64,000 nt of DNA from Paraburkholderia bryophila (GCF_013409255.1 NZ_JACCAS010000001.1:124001-188000); one strand, 5' to 3'; shown: positions 24,668 through 33,772, counted from the stretch's first letter. Notes: generated by a model from the letters alone, not told the origin. Numbers and translations: made by a program.

Positions 24668-25963
24668 ATGACCTCATCGCTCGCGATTCGCCGCTGGTGG
24701 ACGATCATGCCGATCGTATTCATCACCTACAGCCTCGCTTATCTGGACCGCGCGAACTTCGGCTTCGCGTCGGCGGCCGGCATCAACCAGGATCTCGGCA
24801 TCAGCAAGGGGCTGTCGTCGCTGATCGGCGCGCTGTTCTTTCTAGGCTATTTCTTCTTCCAGATTCCCGGCGCGATCTACGCCGAACGCCGCAGCGTCAA
24901 GAAGCTCGTGTTCTGGAGCCTCATGCTGTGGGGCGGCTGCGCGGCGCTGACCGGCATGGTCAGCAATATTCCGTCGCTGATGGTGATCCGCTTCGTGCTC
25001 GGCGTGGTCGAAGCCGCGGTAATGCCGGCCATGCTGATCTTCATCAGTAACTGGTTCACCAAGGGCGAACGCTCGCGCGCCAACACCTTTCTGATTCTCG
25101 GTAATCCGGTCACCGTGCTGTGGATGTCGGTCGTGTCCGGCTATCTGGTGCATTCGTTCGGCTGGCGTCACATGTTTATCGCCGAGGGTGCGCCCGCGAT
25201 TATCTGGGCGGTGTGCTGGTGGTTCATCGTGCAGGACAAGCCGCAGCAGGTGTCGTGGCTGACCCAGCAGCAAAAGGACGATCTCGCGCAAACGCTGCGC
25301 GCCGAGCAGGCCGCGATCAAGCCGGTGCGCAACTATAGCGAGGCGTTTCGCAACCCCGCGGTGATCAAGCTGTGCGCGCAATATTTTTGCTGGAGTATCG
25401 GCGTGTACGGCTTCGTGCTGTGGTTGCCGTCGATCCTGAAGAACGGCTCGACGCTCGGCATGGTCGAAACCGGCTGGCTCTCGGCGCTGCCGTATCTGGC
25501 TGCGACCATTGCGATGCTTGCAGCTTCGTGGGCATCGGATAAACTCAACCGCCGCAAAGTGTTCGTCTGGCCGTTCCTGCTGGTCGGCGCGGTGGCGTTC
25601 GCGGCGTCGTACGCGCTCGGCTCCACGCATTTCTGGCTCTCGTATGCGCTGCTGGTGATCGCCGGCGGCGCGATGTACGCGCCGTACGGACCGTTCTTCG
25701 CGATCGTGCCGGAACTGCTGCCGAAGAACGTCGCGGGCGGCGCGATGGCGCTGATCAACAGCATGGGCGCGCTCGGTTCGTTCGTCGGCTCGTATGTAGT
25801 CGGTTATCTGAACGGCGCCACCGGGTCGCCCTCGGCGTCGTATGCCTTCATGAGCGTGGCGCTGGTCGCCGCGGTGATCCTGACGCTGATCGTCAAGCCG
25901 CAGCCGCAGGATCAAACGCCGAACAACGCGGCCCCGCTCGCTACACCGTTGCAAGGAAAATAA
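24668..25963 (+). CDS. kguT: 2-ketogluconate transporter (MFS, ACS family)
   Basis: A 431-residue major-facilitator permease of the anion:cation symporter family, with twelve predicted helices. The conserved YLDRANFGFASA motif in TM1 and the RRxxKKLVFWS loop after TM2 are family hallmarks. ATG 24668 is preceded by AAAGGAG. A 201-base gap with no evident gene precedes it, so it may have some independent expression. Import of 2-ketogluconate is inferred from operon context. Confidence 0.85.
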   Translation: MTSSLAIRRWWTIMPIVFITYSLAYLDRANFGFASAAGINQDLGISKGLSSLIGALFFLGYFFFQIPGAIYAERRSVKKLVFWSLMLWGGCAALTGMVSNIPSLMVIRFVLGVVEAAVMPAMLIFISNWFTKGERSRANTFLILGNPVTVLWMSVVSGYLVHSFGWRHMFIAEGAPAIIWAVCWWFIVQDKPQQVSWLTQQQKDDLAQTLRAEQAAIKPVRNYSEAFRNPAVIKLCAQYFCWSIGVYGFVLWLPSILKNGSTLGMVETGWLSALPYLAATIAMLAASWASDKLNRRKVFVWPFLLVGAVAFAASYALGSTHFWLSYALLVIAGGAMYAPYGPFFAIVPELLPKNVAGGAMALINSMGALGSFVGSYVVGYLNGATGSPSASYAFMSVALVAAVILTLIVKPQPQDQTPNNAAPLATPLQGK

Positions 25964-25967
25964 GCTG

Positions 25968-26933
25968 ATGAAGAAGATCGTCGCCTGGAAGCCGCTGCCC
26001 GAAGATGTGCTCGCGTATCTGCAGCAGCATGGGGAAGTCGTGCAGGTCGATGCGGCGCAGCACGACACGTTCGTCGCGGCACTGAGAGACGCGGACGGCG
26101 GCATCGGCTCGAGCGTGAAGATCACGCCGGCCATGCTCGAAGGCGCGACGCGCCTCAAGGCGTTGTCGACCATCTCGGTGGGCTTCGATCAGTTCGACGT
26201 CGCCGATCTGACGCGCCGTGGCATCGTGCTCGCGCATACGCCGGACGTGCTGACCGAATCCACTGCGGATACCGTGTTTTCGTTGATTCTCGCCTCGGCC
26301 CGCCGGGTGGTCGAACTCGCCGACTGGGTGAAGGCGGGCGAGTGGCGGCAGAGCATCGGGCCGGCTCAGTTCGGCGTCGACGTACAGGGCAAGACGCTCG
26401 GCATCGTCGGGCTGGGGCGGATCGGCGGCGCGGTCGCGCGGCGCGCGGCGCTGGGCTTCAACATGAAGGTGCTGTACACCAACCGCAGCGCGAACCCGCA
26501 GGCCGAACAGGCTTATGGCGCGCGGCGCGTCGAGTTGGCGGAGTTGCTGGCCACGGCCGATTTCGTCTGCCTGCAAGTGCCGCTCACGGCCGCGACGAAG
26601 CATCTGATCGGCGCAGCCGAACTCAGCTCGATGAAGCCAACCGCGATCCTGATCAACGCGTCGCGCGGCGCGACCGTCGACGAACCGGCGCTGATCGAAG
26701 CGCTGCAAAACGGCACGATTCGCGGCGCGGGACTCGACGTGTTCGAGACCGAGCCGCTGCCGGCCGACTCGCCGCTATTGAAGCTCGCGAACGTGGTCGC
26801 GCTGCCGCACATCGGCTCGGCGACCCATGAGACGCGTCATGCAATGGCGCGCAACGCGGCGGAAAATCTGGTCGCCGCGTTGCAAGGCACGCTCGCGAAC
26901 AACATCGTCAATCGTGAGGTTCTGGGCCTGTGA
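25968..26933 (+). CDS. kguD: 2-keto-6-phosphogluconate reductase (D-2-hydroxyacid dehydrogenase)
   Basis: A 321-residue NAD(P)-dependent D-isomer 2-hydroxyacid dehydrogenase. The Rossmann motif GLGRIG is at residues 148-153. The catalytic triad is visible as Arg233 (NASRGATVDE), Glu262 (DVFETEPLP) and His281 (LPHIGSATHET). The start lies four bases after the kguT stop. In the kgu pathway it reduces 2-keto-6-phosphogluconate to 6-phosphogluconate, which then enters the pentose phosphate or Entner-Doudoroff route. Glyoxylate/hydroxypyruvate reductases are close relatives, so the assignment depends on context. Confidence 0.87.
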   Translation: MKKIVAWKPLPEDVLAYLQQHGEVVQVDAAQHDTFVAALRDADGGIGSSVKITPAMLEGATRLKALSTISVGFDQFDVADLTRRGIVLAHTPDVLTESTADTVFSLILASARRVVELADWVKAGEWRQSIGPAQFGVDVQGKTLGIVGLGRIGGAVARRAALGFNMKVLYTNRSANPQAEQAYGARRVELAELLATADFVCLQVPLTAATKHLIGAAELSSMKPTAILINASRGATVDEPALIEALQNGTIRGAGLDVFETEPLPADSPLLKLANVVALPHIGSATHETRHAMARNAAENLVAALQGTLANNIVNREVLGL

Positions 26934-26964
26934 GGCAACGCGTGAACGGCCTGGCGAGGCGCCC

Positions 26965-28164
26965 ATGAGCACGACAAGCACGACAAGCACGACACCGCAA
27001 ACCGCGCCGCGCCGCGCGACGATCACCGACGTCGCGCGTGAAGCCGGCACCGGCAAGACCAGCATCTCGCGCTATCTGAACGGCGAGATGAGCGTGTTGT
27101 CGCCGGACTTGCGCGCGCGGATCGAGGCCGCGATCGCGCGGCTCGACTATCAGCCGAACCAGATGGCGCGTGGCCTCAAGCGCGGTCGCAACCGGTTGAT
27201 CGGCATGCTGCTCGCCGACCTGACCAATCCCTACACGGTCGAAGTGCTGCAAGGCGTGGAAGCCGCCTGTCACGCGCTCGGTCTGATGCCGCTGATCTGC
27301 CATGCCGCCAACGAAGTCGAAATGGAGCGGCGCTATCTGCAACTGCTGACCACGTATCGGGTGGAAGGCGTGATCGTCAACGCGCTGGGTGTGCGTGAGG
27401 AGACGTTGCGGCCGGTCGTCGGCAGCGGGATTCCGGCGGTGCTGGTGGATCGTCTGGTAGATGGGTTGGTCGCCGATATGGTGGGGCTGGACAATCGCGC
27501 GGCGGCCGAGCTGGGCACGCGGCATCTGCTCGAAAGTGGCTTCGACGAGATCTGGTTTGCCGTTCAACCGTTCGAGCAGGTCAGCTCGCGGCAATTGCGC
27601 GAGGCGGCGTTTCGTGAGGCGATGGGGGCGCAAGCGGGGCAAGCGGGGCAAGCGGGGCAAGCGGGGCAAGTTGGGCAAGTTGGGCAAGTTGGGCAAGGCG
27701 GCAAAGGCCGCGCGCGTGGGCATACGCTGGTGCTGAATCTCGCGGACACCGCCGAGGTCGAACGCAGCCTCGCCGAACTGGACCGCGCGATCGACGCCGC
27801 CACGAACGCGGGCCATTCAGGCCGCGGCGGCAACCTGGCCAACTCGGGCGGCGCGGCCAGACCCGCCGCGCCACACTCGCGCCGCATCGCGCTATTCGCC
27901 GCCAACGCTCCCGTCGCGCTGTGTCTCGCGCTGCACCTGAAAGCCCGCTACGGCGCCGACTGGCAAAGCCGCGTCGCGCTGCTTTCCATCGACGACCCCG
28001 ACTGGGCCGAATTGACCGGCGTGACGACGATCCGCCAGCCGACCTACGAGATCGGCTATCGCGCGGTCGAGTTCCTGCACGAGCGCATCGAAGGCGTTCA
28101 GACCGCCGCGCGCGACTGTCTGCTGCCGGGAGAATTGATCGTCCGCGCGTCAACCTCGCGCTGA
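26965..28164 (+). CDS. ptxS: PtxS-like LacI-family repressor with repeat-expanded linker
   Basis: A 399-residue LacI/GalR-family regulator. The N-terminal HTH is ITDVAREAGTGKTSISRYLNGEMSVLSPDLRARIEAAIARLDYQPNQMARGLKRGRN in residues about 19-76, followed by a sugar-binding periplasmic-protein fold. Family members are about 340 residues; the extra length comes from an in-frame insertion in the effector domain encoded by seven 9-bp repeats (27634-27696), a second Gly/Ala/Ser-rich stretch (HSGRGGNLANSGGAARPAAPHS), and a short N-terminal Ser-Thr-Thr repeat. It lies 31 bases after kguD and probably binds the palindrome at 22581-22600, released by 2-ketogluconate. Confidence 0.85.
   Translation: MSTTSTTSTTPQTAPRRATITDVAREAGTGKTSISRYLNGEMSVLSPDLRARIEAAIARLDYQPNQMARGLKRGRNRLIGMLLADLTNPYTVEVLQGVEAACHALGLMPLICHAANEVEMERRYLQLLTTYRVEGVIVNALGVREETLRPVVGSGIPAVLVDRLVDGLVADMVGLDNRAAAELGTRHLLESGFDEIWFAVQPFEQVSSRQLREAAFREAMGAQAGQAGQAGQAGQVGQVGQVGQGGKGRARGHTLVLNLADTAEVERSLAELDRAIDAATNAGHSGRGGNLANSGGAARPAAPHSRRIALFAANAPVALCLALHLKARYGADWQSRVALLSIDDPDWAELTGVTTIRQPTYEIGYRAVEFLHERIEGVQTAARDCLLPGELIVRASTSR
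26968..26994. repeat. Three 9-bp repeats at the ptxS start
   Basis: Three perfect copies of AGCACGACA directly after the start codon encode Ser-Thr-Thr three times. Changes in copy number keep the frame. Confidence 0.85.
27634..27696. repeat. Nonanucleotide tandem repeat inside ptxS
   Basis: Four perfect copies of GCGGGGCAA (27634-27669) and three of GTTGGGCAA (27670-27696) encode an Ala-Gly-Gln and Val-Gly-Gln run inside the effector domain. A degenerate copy precedes them. Confidence 0.95.
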
Positions 28165-28224
28165 TCTGCGATCATTCGGGCTGCGGCGCGCAGCGGGTGC
28201 GCGCCGGTCATTGCAAGGATACTC

Positions 28225-29061
28225 ATGGTTGTAGCACCGCTTACCCTCTCCAGTCTCGCCGTCGCGACGCTGCTGGTCGCCGCCTTACCTTTCCTGATCT
28301 ACCGTCGTCTGCGCCGGCCGCTCGCGCTGAAACCACGTGATGCGATCACCGGTATCGCGATCTTCGCGTTGTTCGCGATGGTGATCGAACGCGCATTGAA
28401 CGACTACGTGCTGCATCGGAACGAGGCGACCGCAACCTTCCTGTCCAATCCGCTGGCTTTCGTGGTGTACGGCGCGCTGGCCGCGGGCATCTGCGAAGAA
28501 GTGGGGCGCTTCATCGGTATGCGGCTGCTGCTCAAGCGTGCCGCGACTAAAGCGATGTCGGCGACGTCGACCACGTCGGACAACTCGGCCGCGCGCGGCG
28601 ACGACGGCACCGCGCTGACCTACGGCCTCGGCCACGGCGGCGCGGAGGCATGGCTGGTGGGTGTGCTGGTGCAGATTCAATGGATCCTGTTCGCGGTGTT
28701 CGAAAACCGTGGCGAACTAGACAGCTACCTGAGCAACCTGCCGACCGATTCGGTGATGCGCATTCACCTGATTCTCGCCAGCCTGACGCCGCAGACGGCC
28801 GGGATTTTCGCGCTCGAACGCGTGGCCGCGCTGATCTTCCAGATTGGTTTGTCGGTGCTGATGTGGCGGGGTCTGCGCGCTGGCTGGCGCGGCATCCTGC
28901 CGCTCGCGATCCTGCTGCATGCGCTGGTGGACGTGCCCGCCGCGCTGTTCCAGGCGCAACTGGTGCCGCTCGCCGCGGTGGATGGCGTGTATGCGCTGGG
29001 CGCGTTGGTCGTCGCGGGGCTGTTGTTCAGAACGTACCGTCGACCGGCGGTCGCGGCATAA
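28225..29061 (+). CDS. YhfC-family intramembrane metalloprotease-like protein
   Basis: A 278-residue polytopic membrane protein with about seven hydrophobic segments. It carries the EE-x3-R motif (ICEEVGRFIGM), a GHGGAEA motif in the following helix and HALVD near the C-terminus, which together match YhfC proteins related to CPBP/ABI proteases. The two Glu and two His would form the active site. A Ser/Thr/Asp-rich loop separates the first two motifs. Substrate unknown. It follows ptxS by 60 bases but has no evident functional link to it. Confidence 0.72.
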   Translation: MVVAPLTLSSLAVATLLVAALPFLIYRRLRRPLALKPRDAITGIAIFALFAMVIERALNDYVLHRNEATATFLSNPLAFVVYGALAAGICEEVGRFIGMRLLLKRAATKAMSATSTTSDNSAARGDDGTALTYGLGHGGAEAWLVGVLVQIQWILFAVFENRGELDSYLSNLPTDSVMRIHLILASLTPQTAGIFALERVAALIFQIGLSVLMWRGLRAGWRGILPLAILLHALVDVPAALFQAQLVPLAAVDGVYALGALVVAGLLFRTYRRPAVAA

Positions 29062-29140
29062 TCCGGCGCGGTGCGGTGTTAACTCGTCGGCGGCTCCGCG
29101 TGAGCGGCCGACCCTTCAGCATGACCTCTGGACCCTTCCC

Positions 29141-29506
29141 ATGGAAGCTTACCAATACGACTGCGCGAATCCCGAGTTCGAGGAATTGGCGCGTGTCATC
29201 AGCGATCTGTTTCCCGAGCAGACGCAGTTCATCCAGCGCGCGGCGGAAGACGGTACGCCGACGCTGGCGATTCACTGGGTGGCGATGCGTTTCGGCGCGG
29301 CGGCGCGCCGCATCGTGATGACGGTGGAGATCACGCCGGCCGCGCTGGCGCGTTATCGCGCGACGCCGGCGCGGTTGCGCGGCCGCAGCTTTGCCGTGCT
29401 GCGCGCGTATGTCGAGGCGAGCATCGGCTCGCTCGAAGAACAGTATGCGAACGGTGAGGCGGTGCCGCGTGACGTTACGGTGGATCTCGGCGACGAGTTT
29501 GCTTGA
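29141..29506 (+). CDS. Small conserved hypothetical protein (possibly DUF3022)
   Basis: A 121-residue soluble protein starting at ATG 29141. It begins MEAYQYDCANPEFEELARVISDLFPEQ and has mixed helix/strand character, without signal peptide, membrane segment or catalytic motif that I can identify. It may belong to the Burkholderia DUF3022 group, but I am unsure. It is convergent with the PGDYG gene, with a long imperfect hairpin between. Confidence 0.6.
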   Translation: MEAYQYDCANPEFEELARVISDLFPEQTQFIQRAAEDGTPTLAIHWVAMRFGAAARRIVMTVEITPAALARYRATPARLRGRSFAVLRAYVEASIGSLEEQYANGEAVPRDVTVDLGDEFA

Positions 29507-29558
29507 GGCTTGGAATTGAGGCTTAGAGCGTGAGCTTTGGCGCCGAGCTTCAGCACCT

Positions 29559-29602
29559 GGCTTGAGGCCTGAGCCGCGAGTTTCAGGCTCCGGCTCCAAG
29601 CC
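29559..29602. terminator. Imperfect hairpin between convergent genes
   Basis: GGCTTG (29559-29564) pairs with CAAGCC (29597-29602) and CCTGA (29568-29572) with TCAGG (29583-29587). The surrounding 100 bases are full of related AGGCTTG and GAGCTT words. It may end transcription from both sides. Confidence 0.4.
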
Positions 29603-29611
29603 CAAGCTCCC

Positions 29612-30049
29612 TCAATCGGCGAGCCGATAAACCTTCGCGAAGCGCGCGGCCTGGACCACGCCGTAATCGCCGGGCGCGTATTGCATGATCCAGTCGCCGG
29701 CGACGCCGCGCAGCACGTCGCCGCCGGCGGCGGAACGCGCGAGCGAGAACGCTTCGGTCATCTGTCTGGCGAGTACGACGGCCGGGCGGTTGCGGTAGGC
29801 GCCCGCTTCGCCGTGCGCGAGCGCGGCGTCGGCGGGGACGTATTTGGCGTCGAAGCGTTCGCGCGAGACGACCCAGCGGTCGCCGGTCGATCCGGTGATC
29901 AGCGCGTCGCCCGGGACATAACGGTTCGGGCCTTCGAGGCTCATCAGTTCGCCTTCGACGGCGGCGAATTCGACGTTCACGGTTTCGTCTTTAACCACGC
30001 GACGGGCGAGCGGATCTTGACTCAGATCGAGATTTTTCAGTTCGTTCAT
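29612..30049 (-). CDS. PGDYG-domain protein
   Basis: A 145-residue soluble protein from ATG 30049. It shows YVPGDALITGSTGDRWVVSRERFDAKY in the middle and APGDYGVVQAARFAKVYRL at the end; the latter is the signature of the small PGDYG family of unknown function. No good Shine-Dalgarno precedes ATG 30049; the open frame continues upstream but that part does not look like protein. Role unknown. Confidence 0.6.
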   Translation of the reverse strand: MNELKNLDLSQDPLARRVVKDETVNVEFAAVEGELMSLEGPNRYVPGDALITGSTGDRWVVSRERFDAKYVPADAALAHGEAGAYRNRPAVVLARQMTEAFSLARSAAGGDVLRGVAGDWIMQYAPGDYGVVQAARFAKVYRLAD

Positions 30050-30230
30050 GAAGCGAGCAGAGATAGAGATGTTGAGAGCGGCGTGCGGGCAGGGGATCGC
30101 GACAGTGTGTCTCTGAACCCGTTGCCGGATGCCGCGAACTCGCATCATGCCAGATGGATCCGGCGATCTGTTTGTTTTGGGTTGGGTAGCGCGATAAGCG
30201 CGCGACGAAGAACTCGCCGGTCGCCAAAAA

Positions 30231-30269
30231 GAACAGGGCGAGCGGCGCACATTCTCGCGCCGCTCGCCC
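30231..30269 (-). terminator. Strong rho-independent terminator of the Spy-like gene
   Basis: GGGCGAGCGGCGC (30236-30248) and GCGCCGCTCGCCC (30257-30269) form a perfect 13-bp stem with an 8-base loop. Read on the minus strand it is followed by TGTTCTTTTT, 38 bases after the stop codon of the Spy-like gene. Confidence 0.85.
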
Positions 30270-30306
30270 TTACTGCTGAACTACCTATAACTACCGATCT
30301 GCGCGA

Positions 30307-30825
30307 TTACTGCGCGGCGTCGCTCGCCGGCGCCGGTGCGGCCTTGCCGCCCTTACCCTTGCCCTTGCCGTGATGAAGCGGACCGCCGTTCGGACCGCCC
30401 GGTTGATGGAACGTCACATCGGCCAGCTTTTTCTGCTCGGGCGAGAAGCTGCTATACAACGGGTCGAACGCGTCGACCAGCTTCTTCATGCCATCCGCAT
30501 GCGCTTGCGCGATCGAAGCGTATTGCTTCATGTCGTCGATCGCGGACAGGTTGGCCGCGGTCTTGCGTTGCTGGAACAACTGGCCCATCGTCTCGCCGTT
30601 GCTGCGCATGACGTCGGCGAAAGCGTTCCATTGCGATTCCTGCGCCGAGGTGATCTTCAGTTGCGAGTGCAGGTAGGCGATCCGGTCTTCGACATTGCGC
30701 TCGTGGCCGGCTTTGCCGGCGGGGGCCGCCATGGCGCCGGCCGGTGCCGATGCCGGCGCGGGGGTTTGTGCGAACGCGCCGCTCATGGCGACTGCGGTGG
30801 CCAGCATTACCAGTGCTTTTTTCAT
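30307..30825 (-). CDS. Periplasmic Spy/LTxxQ-motif-like protein
   Basis: A 172-residue protein with a Sec signal peptide (MKKALVMLATAVAMSGAFA, cleavage before QTPAP), an Ala/Pro linker, and a helical domain containing ITSAQESQWNAFADVM and FSPEQKKLADVTFHQ, two diverged copies of the LTxxQ motif of Spy and CpxP. Such proteins act as periplasmic chaperones or envelope-stress sensors. The C-terminus is Gly/Lys/Ala-rich. It has its own strong terminator and is divergent from the LysR gene at 30999. Confidence 0.8.
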   Translation of the reverse strand: MKKALVMLATAVAMSGAFAQTPAPASAPAGAMAAPAGKAGHERNVEDRIAYLHSQLKITSAQESQWNAFADVMRSNGETMGQLFQQRKTAANLSAIDDMKQYASIAQAHADGMKKLVDAFDPLYSSFSPEQKKLADVTFHQPGGPNGGPLHHGKGKGKGGKAAPAPASDAAQ

Positions 30826-30998
30826 CGAAACTCCTGATGTCTATTCGAATTGGGACAAGGCGCGTGTGGCGAGCGGCCCGCCTCGCGTCGATGCGGCCGG
30901 CTGCCCATTTGCCGTCGCCGCTATTAGTATCACGATATCCCTACAATGCGCCGCTTATGCGACAAACGCTTACAACCGAAACCAACAGGAAATAGCGG

Positions 30999-31883
30999 GT
31001 GGATAAATTCGTCAGCATGGAAATCTTCGTCGCGGTCGTCGAGGCGGGCAGCCTGACGGCGGCGGCCGAGCGGTTCGATATTTCGTCGGCAATGGTTGGT
31101 AAACATATCCGCGCGCTCGAAACCCGGCTGGCCACGCGGCTGCTGACACGCACCACGCGCCGGCAAAGTTTGACCGAGATCGGCCGGCAGTATTACGAGC
31201 AATGCCGACGCATTCTGGCCGACGTGAAGAATGCCGAGTCGCTCGCCGAGGCGATGGCCGCCACGCCGCGCGGCGTGCTCAAGGTGACCGTGCCGCTGAC
31301 CTACGGCGTCGAAGTCTTCGCGCCCGCCATGACCGACTACCTCACCGCATGGCCGGACGTGATCCTCGAACTCGATCTGTCGAACCGCGTGATCGATCTG
31401 GTGGAGGAGGGCTTCGACGCGTCCGTGCGGATCGGTCATCTGGCGGATTCGAGTTTCGTCGCGCGTCCGCTGAAGCCGTACCGGATGCGCGCGTGCGCGT
31501 CGCCGGCGTATCTGGCGCGGGTCGGCACGCCGCGCACGCCGGCCGATCTGGTGGATCACGAATGTCTGGGTTTTCTGCACTGGGGCCGCGAAGGTTTGTG
31601 GCGGCTCGACGGCGAGACCGTTGCGGAAAACCAGTTGCGCGCCGGGCGATTCCGCGCGAACAACGGACAGGCGCTGAAGGTGGCCGCGTTGCGCGGTTTC
31701 GGCCTGGTGTTGCAGCCGGAGGCGCTGCTCGCGCGGGAGATTGCCAGCGGCGAACTGGTGTCCGTGCTGGAGGATTATTTGCCGGATGGTGCACCGGTTC
31801 ATCTGGTCTATCCGCGCGACCGGCGCGCCACGCCGAAGCTCACCAGTTTTATCGACTTCGTGATCGAGCGTTTCGGCGTGTGA
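30999..31883 (+). CDS. LysR-family transcriptional regulator
   Basis: A 294-residue regulator with the usual HTH at residues about 3-60 (FVSMEIFVAVVEAGSLTAAAERFDISSAMVGKHIRALETRLATRLLTRTTRRQSLTEIG) and effector domain of normal length. GTG 30999 has AGGA nine bases upstream. It belongs to the CrgA-like subgroup with the TTRRxSLT pattern, as do several regulators in this window. It is divergent from the Spy-like gene, which could be a target; nothing else suggests its regulon. Confidence 0.88.
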   Translation: MDKFVSMEIFVAVVEAGSLTAAAERFDISSAMVGKHIRALETRLATRLLTRTTRRQSLTEIGRQYYEQCRRILADVKNAESLAEAMAATPRGVLKVTVPLTYGVEVFAPAMTDYLTAWPDVILELDLSNRVIDLVEEGFDASVRIGHLADSSFVARPLKPYRMRACASPAYLARVGTPRTPADLVDHECLGFLHWGREGLWRLDGETVAENQLRAGRFRANNGQALKVAALRGFGLVLQPEALLAREIASGELVSVLEDYLPDGAPVHLVYPRDRRATPKLTSFIDFVIERFGV

Positions 31884-31962
31884 TCCGTAGCACGACTTCA
31901 CCGCCCGCCGCCCAAGACGCGCGATAATCCGCTCCACCGTTGACCACCTTCTTTCGCCCTCG

Positions 31963-32421
31963 ATGAGACCTCCGCGCCTCGACCAACTCGACGACCTCGA
32001 CCGCAACCTCGTTGCGCTGCTACAAGCCAACGCCCGCGAAAGCGTCGCCAATCTCGCGCGCCAACTGGACGTGGCGCGCACCACGGTGATCGCCCGCATC
32101 GCGCGGCTCGAACGCAGCAATGTGATCGCCGGCTATAGCGTGCGGCTTGGGCAGGACGTGCTCGATTCGAGCATCGTCGCCTATGTCGGCATCATCCTCG
32201 CGCCCAAGCACGGGCCGGCCGTGCAGAAGCGGCTCGGCAAGATGCCTGAGGTGCAACTGCTGTGCGCGGTGAGCGGCGAGTTCGACTACGTCGCGTGGCT
32301 GCGCGCCGATTCGCCCGACCGGCTGAACGATCTGCTCGATCAGATCGGCGGCCTGGAGGGCGTGGAGCGCACCACGACCTCGATCATTCTGGCGCGCAAG
32401 ATCGATCGCGGCACGGTGTGA
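31963..32421 (+). CDS. Lrp/AsnC-family transcriptional regulator
   Basis: A 152-residue regulator. The N-terminal HTH is LDQLDDLDRNLVALLQANARESVANLARQLDVARTTVIARIARLERSNVIAGYSVRLG (residues about 6-63); the rest is the RAM/AsnC effector domain (QLLCAVSGEFDYVAWLRADSPDRLNDLLDQIGGLEGVERTTTSIIL). It lies 250 bases upstream of an amino-acid-dehydrogenase-like gene in the same direction, which makes control of that gene by an amino acid plausible. Confidence 0.88.
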   Translation: MRPPRLDQLDDLDRNLVALLQANARESVANLARQLDVARTTVIARIARLERSNVIAGYSVRLGQDVLDSSIVAYVGIILAPKHGPAVQKRLGKMPEVQLLCAVSGEFDYVAWLRADSPDRLNDLLDQIGGLEGVERTTTSIILARKIDRGTV

Positions 32422-32674
32422 GCGGGGGCGTTGTCGTCCGCTGTCGCTCTCGGTCGCCCTCGTTGTTTACGCCGTTTTAACAACTTTTCGACATATTGAA
32501 TGATTGGTTCGTCATAACGTCGAAGTTCATGGTCATATCGCAGCATTTTGCGCGTATGAACTGTTTTGGCTTCCTCCTAAACTGTTGCTCAAGGGTTCAG
32601 CCCGCCGGGCGCGGCGCCATAGCGCAGCGCACTTCCCAAGCTGGAGACAGCAGTTAGAGAATCAGGAGAAGCGC

Positions 32675-33772
32675 ATGAAAGTAGCCATCGTTGGCGCAGG
32701 TTTGATCGGTCACACCATCGCCCACATGTTGCGCGAAACCGGCGACTACGAAGTCGTCGCGTTCGACCGCGACCAGCACGCGCTCGATAAGCTCGCCGCC
32801 CAGGGAATTCCAACACAGCGCGTCGACTCCGCCGATGCCGCCGCGCTGCGCGCCGCCGTGCAGGGCTTCGACGCACTCGTCAACGCGTTGCCGTATTACC
32901 TCGCGGTGAACGTGGCGGCGGCGGCCAAGGGTGCGGGCGTGCATTACTTCGACCTGACCGAAGACGTGCGCGCGACCTCCGCGATCCGCGAAATCGCGGA
33001 ATCCGCCGATCACGCGTTCATGCCGCAGTGCGGCCTCGCGCCGGGCTTCATCGGCATTGCGGCGCACGAGCTGGCGAACCGCTTCACCGAAATCCGCGAC
33101 GTCAAGATGCGGGTCGGCGCGCTGCCGGAATTCCCGACCAATGCGCTGAAGTACAACCTGACGTGGAGCGTCGACGGTCTGATCAACGAGTACTGCCAGC
33201 CGTGCGAAGCGATTCGCGACAGCCGCACGCAGTGGGTGCAGCCGCTCGAAGGCCTCGAACATTTTTCACTCGACGGCACCGAATACGAAGCCTTCAATAC
33301 GTCCGGCGGCCTCGGCACGCTGTGCGAAACGCTGGCGGGCCGCGTCGAATCGCTCGACTACAAGTCGGTGCGTTATCCGGGCCACCGCAACCTGATGCAG
33401 TTCCTGCTCGAAGACCTGCGCCTCGCCACCGACCGCGACACGCTGAAGAACATCATGCGCCGTTCGGTGCCGTCGACCGCGCAAGACGTGGTGCTGGTGT
33501 TCATCACCGTGAGCGGCATGCGTGACGGTCAACTGGTGCAGGAAGTGTTCACCCGCAAGATCTTCGCGAAGACGGTGTGCGGCGTGCCGATGAGCGCGAT
33601 CCAGATCACCACGGCCGGCGCGATGTGCGCGGTGCTCGACCTGTTCCGCGAAAAGAAGCTGCCGCAAAGCGGTTTCGTACGCCAGGAGCAGGTTTCGCTG
33701 CGCGACTTCCTCGCGAACCGGTTTGGGCAACTGTATGAAGGGCAGTCGCTGGATACGATGGCGACGGTTTAA
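32675..33772 (+). CDS. Saccharopine/lysine dehydrogenase-like NAD(P) oxidoreductase
   Basis: A 365-residue enzyme with an N-terminal Rossmann fold (VAIVGAGLIGHTIAHML, residues 3-19) and the saccharopine-dehydrogenase C-terminal domain (GLAPGFIGIAAHELANRF, FNTSGGLGTLCETLAGRVESLDYKSVRYPGH). ATG 32675 has AGGAG seven bases upstream; the longer frame is rejected. Close relatives are annotated as saccharopine or L-lysine dehydrogenases; the exact amino acid cannot be fixed. The Lrp-type regulator just upstream supports amino-acid metabolism. Confidence 0.82.
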   Translation: MKVAIVGAGLIGHTIAHMLRETGDYEVVAFDRDQHALDKLAAQGIPTQRVDSADAAALRAAVQGFDALVNALPYYLAVNVAAAAKGAGVHYFDLTEDVRATSAIREIAESADHAFMPQCGLAPGFIGIAAHELANRFTEIRDVKMRVGALPEFPTNALKYNLTWSVDGLINEYCQPCEAIRDSRTQWVQPLEGLEHFSLDGTEYEAFNTSGGLGTLCETLAGRVESLDYKSVRYPGHRNLMQFLLEDLRLATDRDTLKNIMRRSVPSTAQDVVLVFITVSGMRDGQLVQEVFTRKIFAKTVCGVPMSAIQITTAGAMCAVLDLFREKKLPQSGFVRQEQVSLRDFLANRFGQLYEGQSLDTMATV

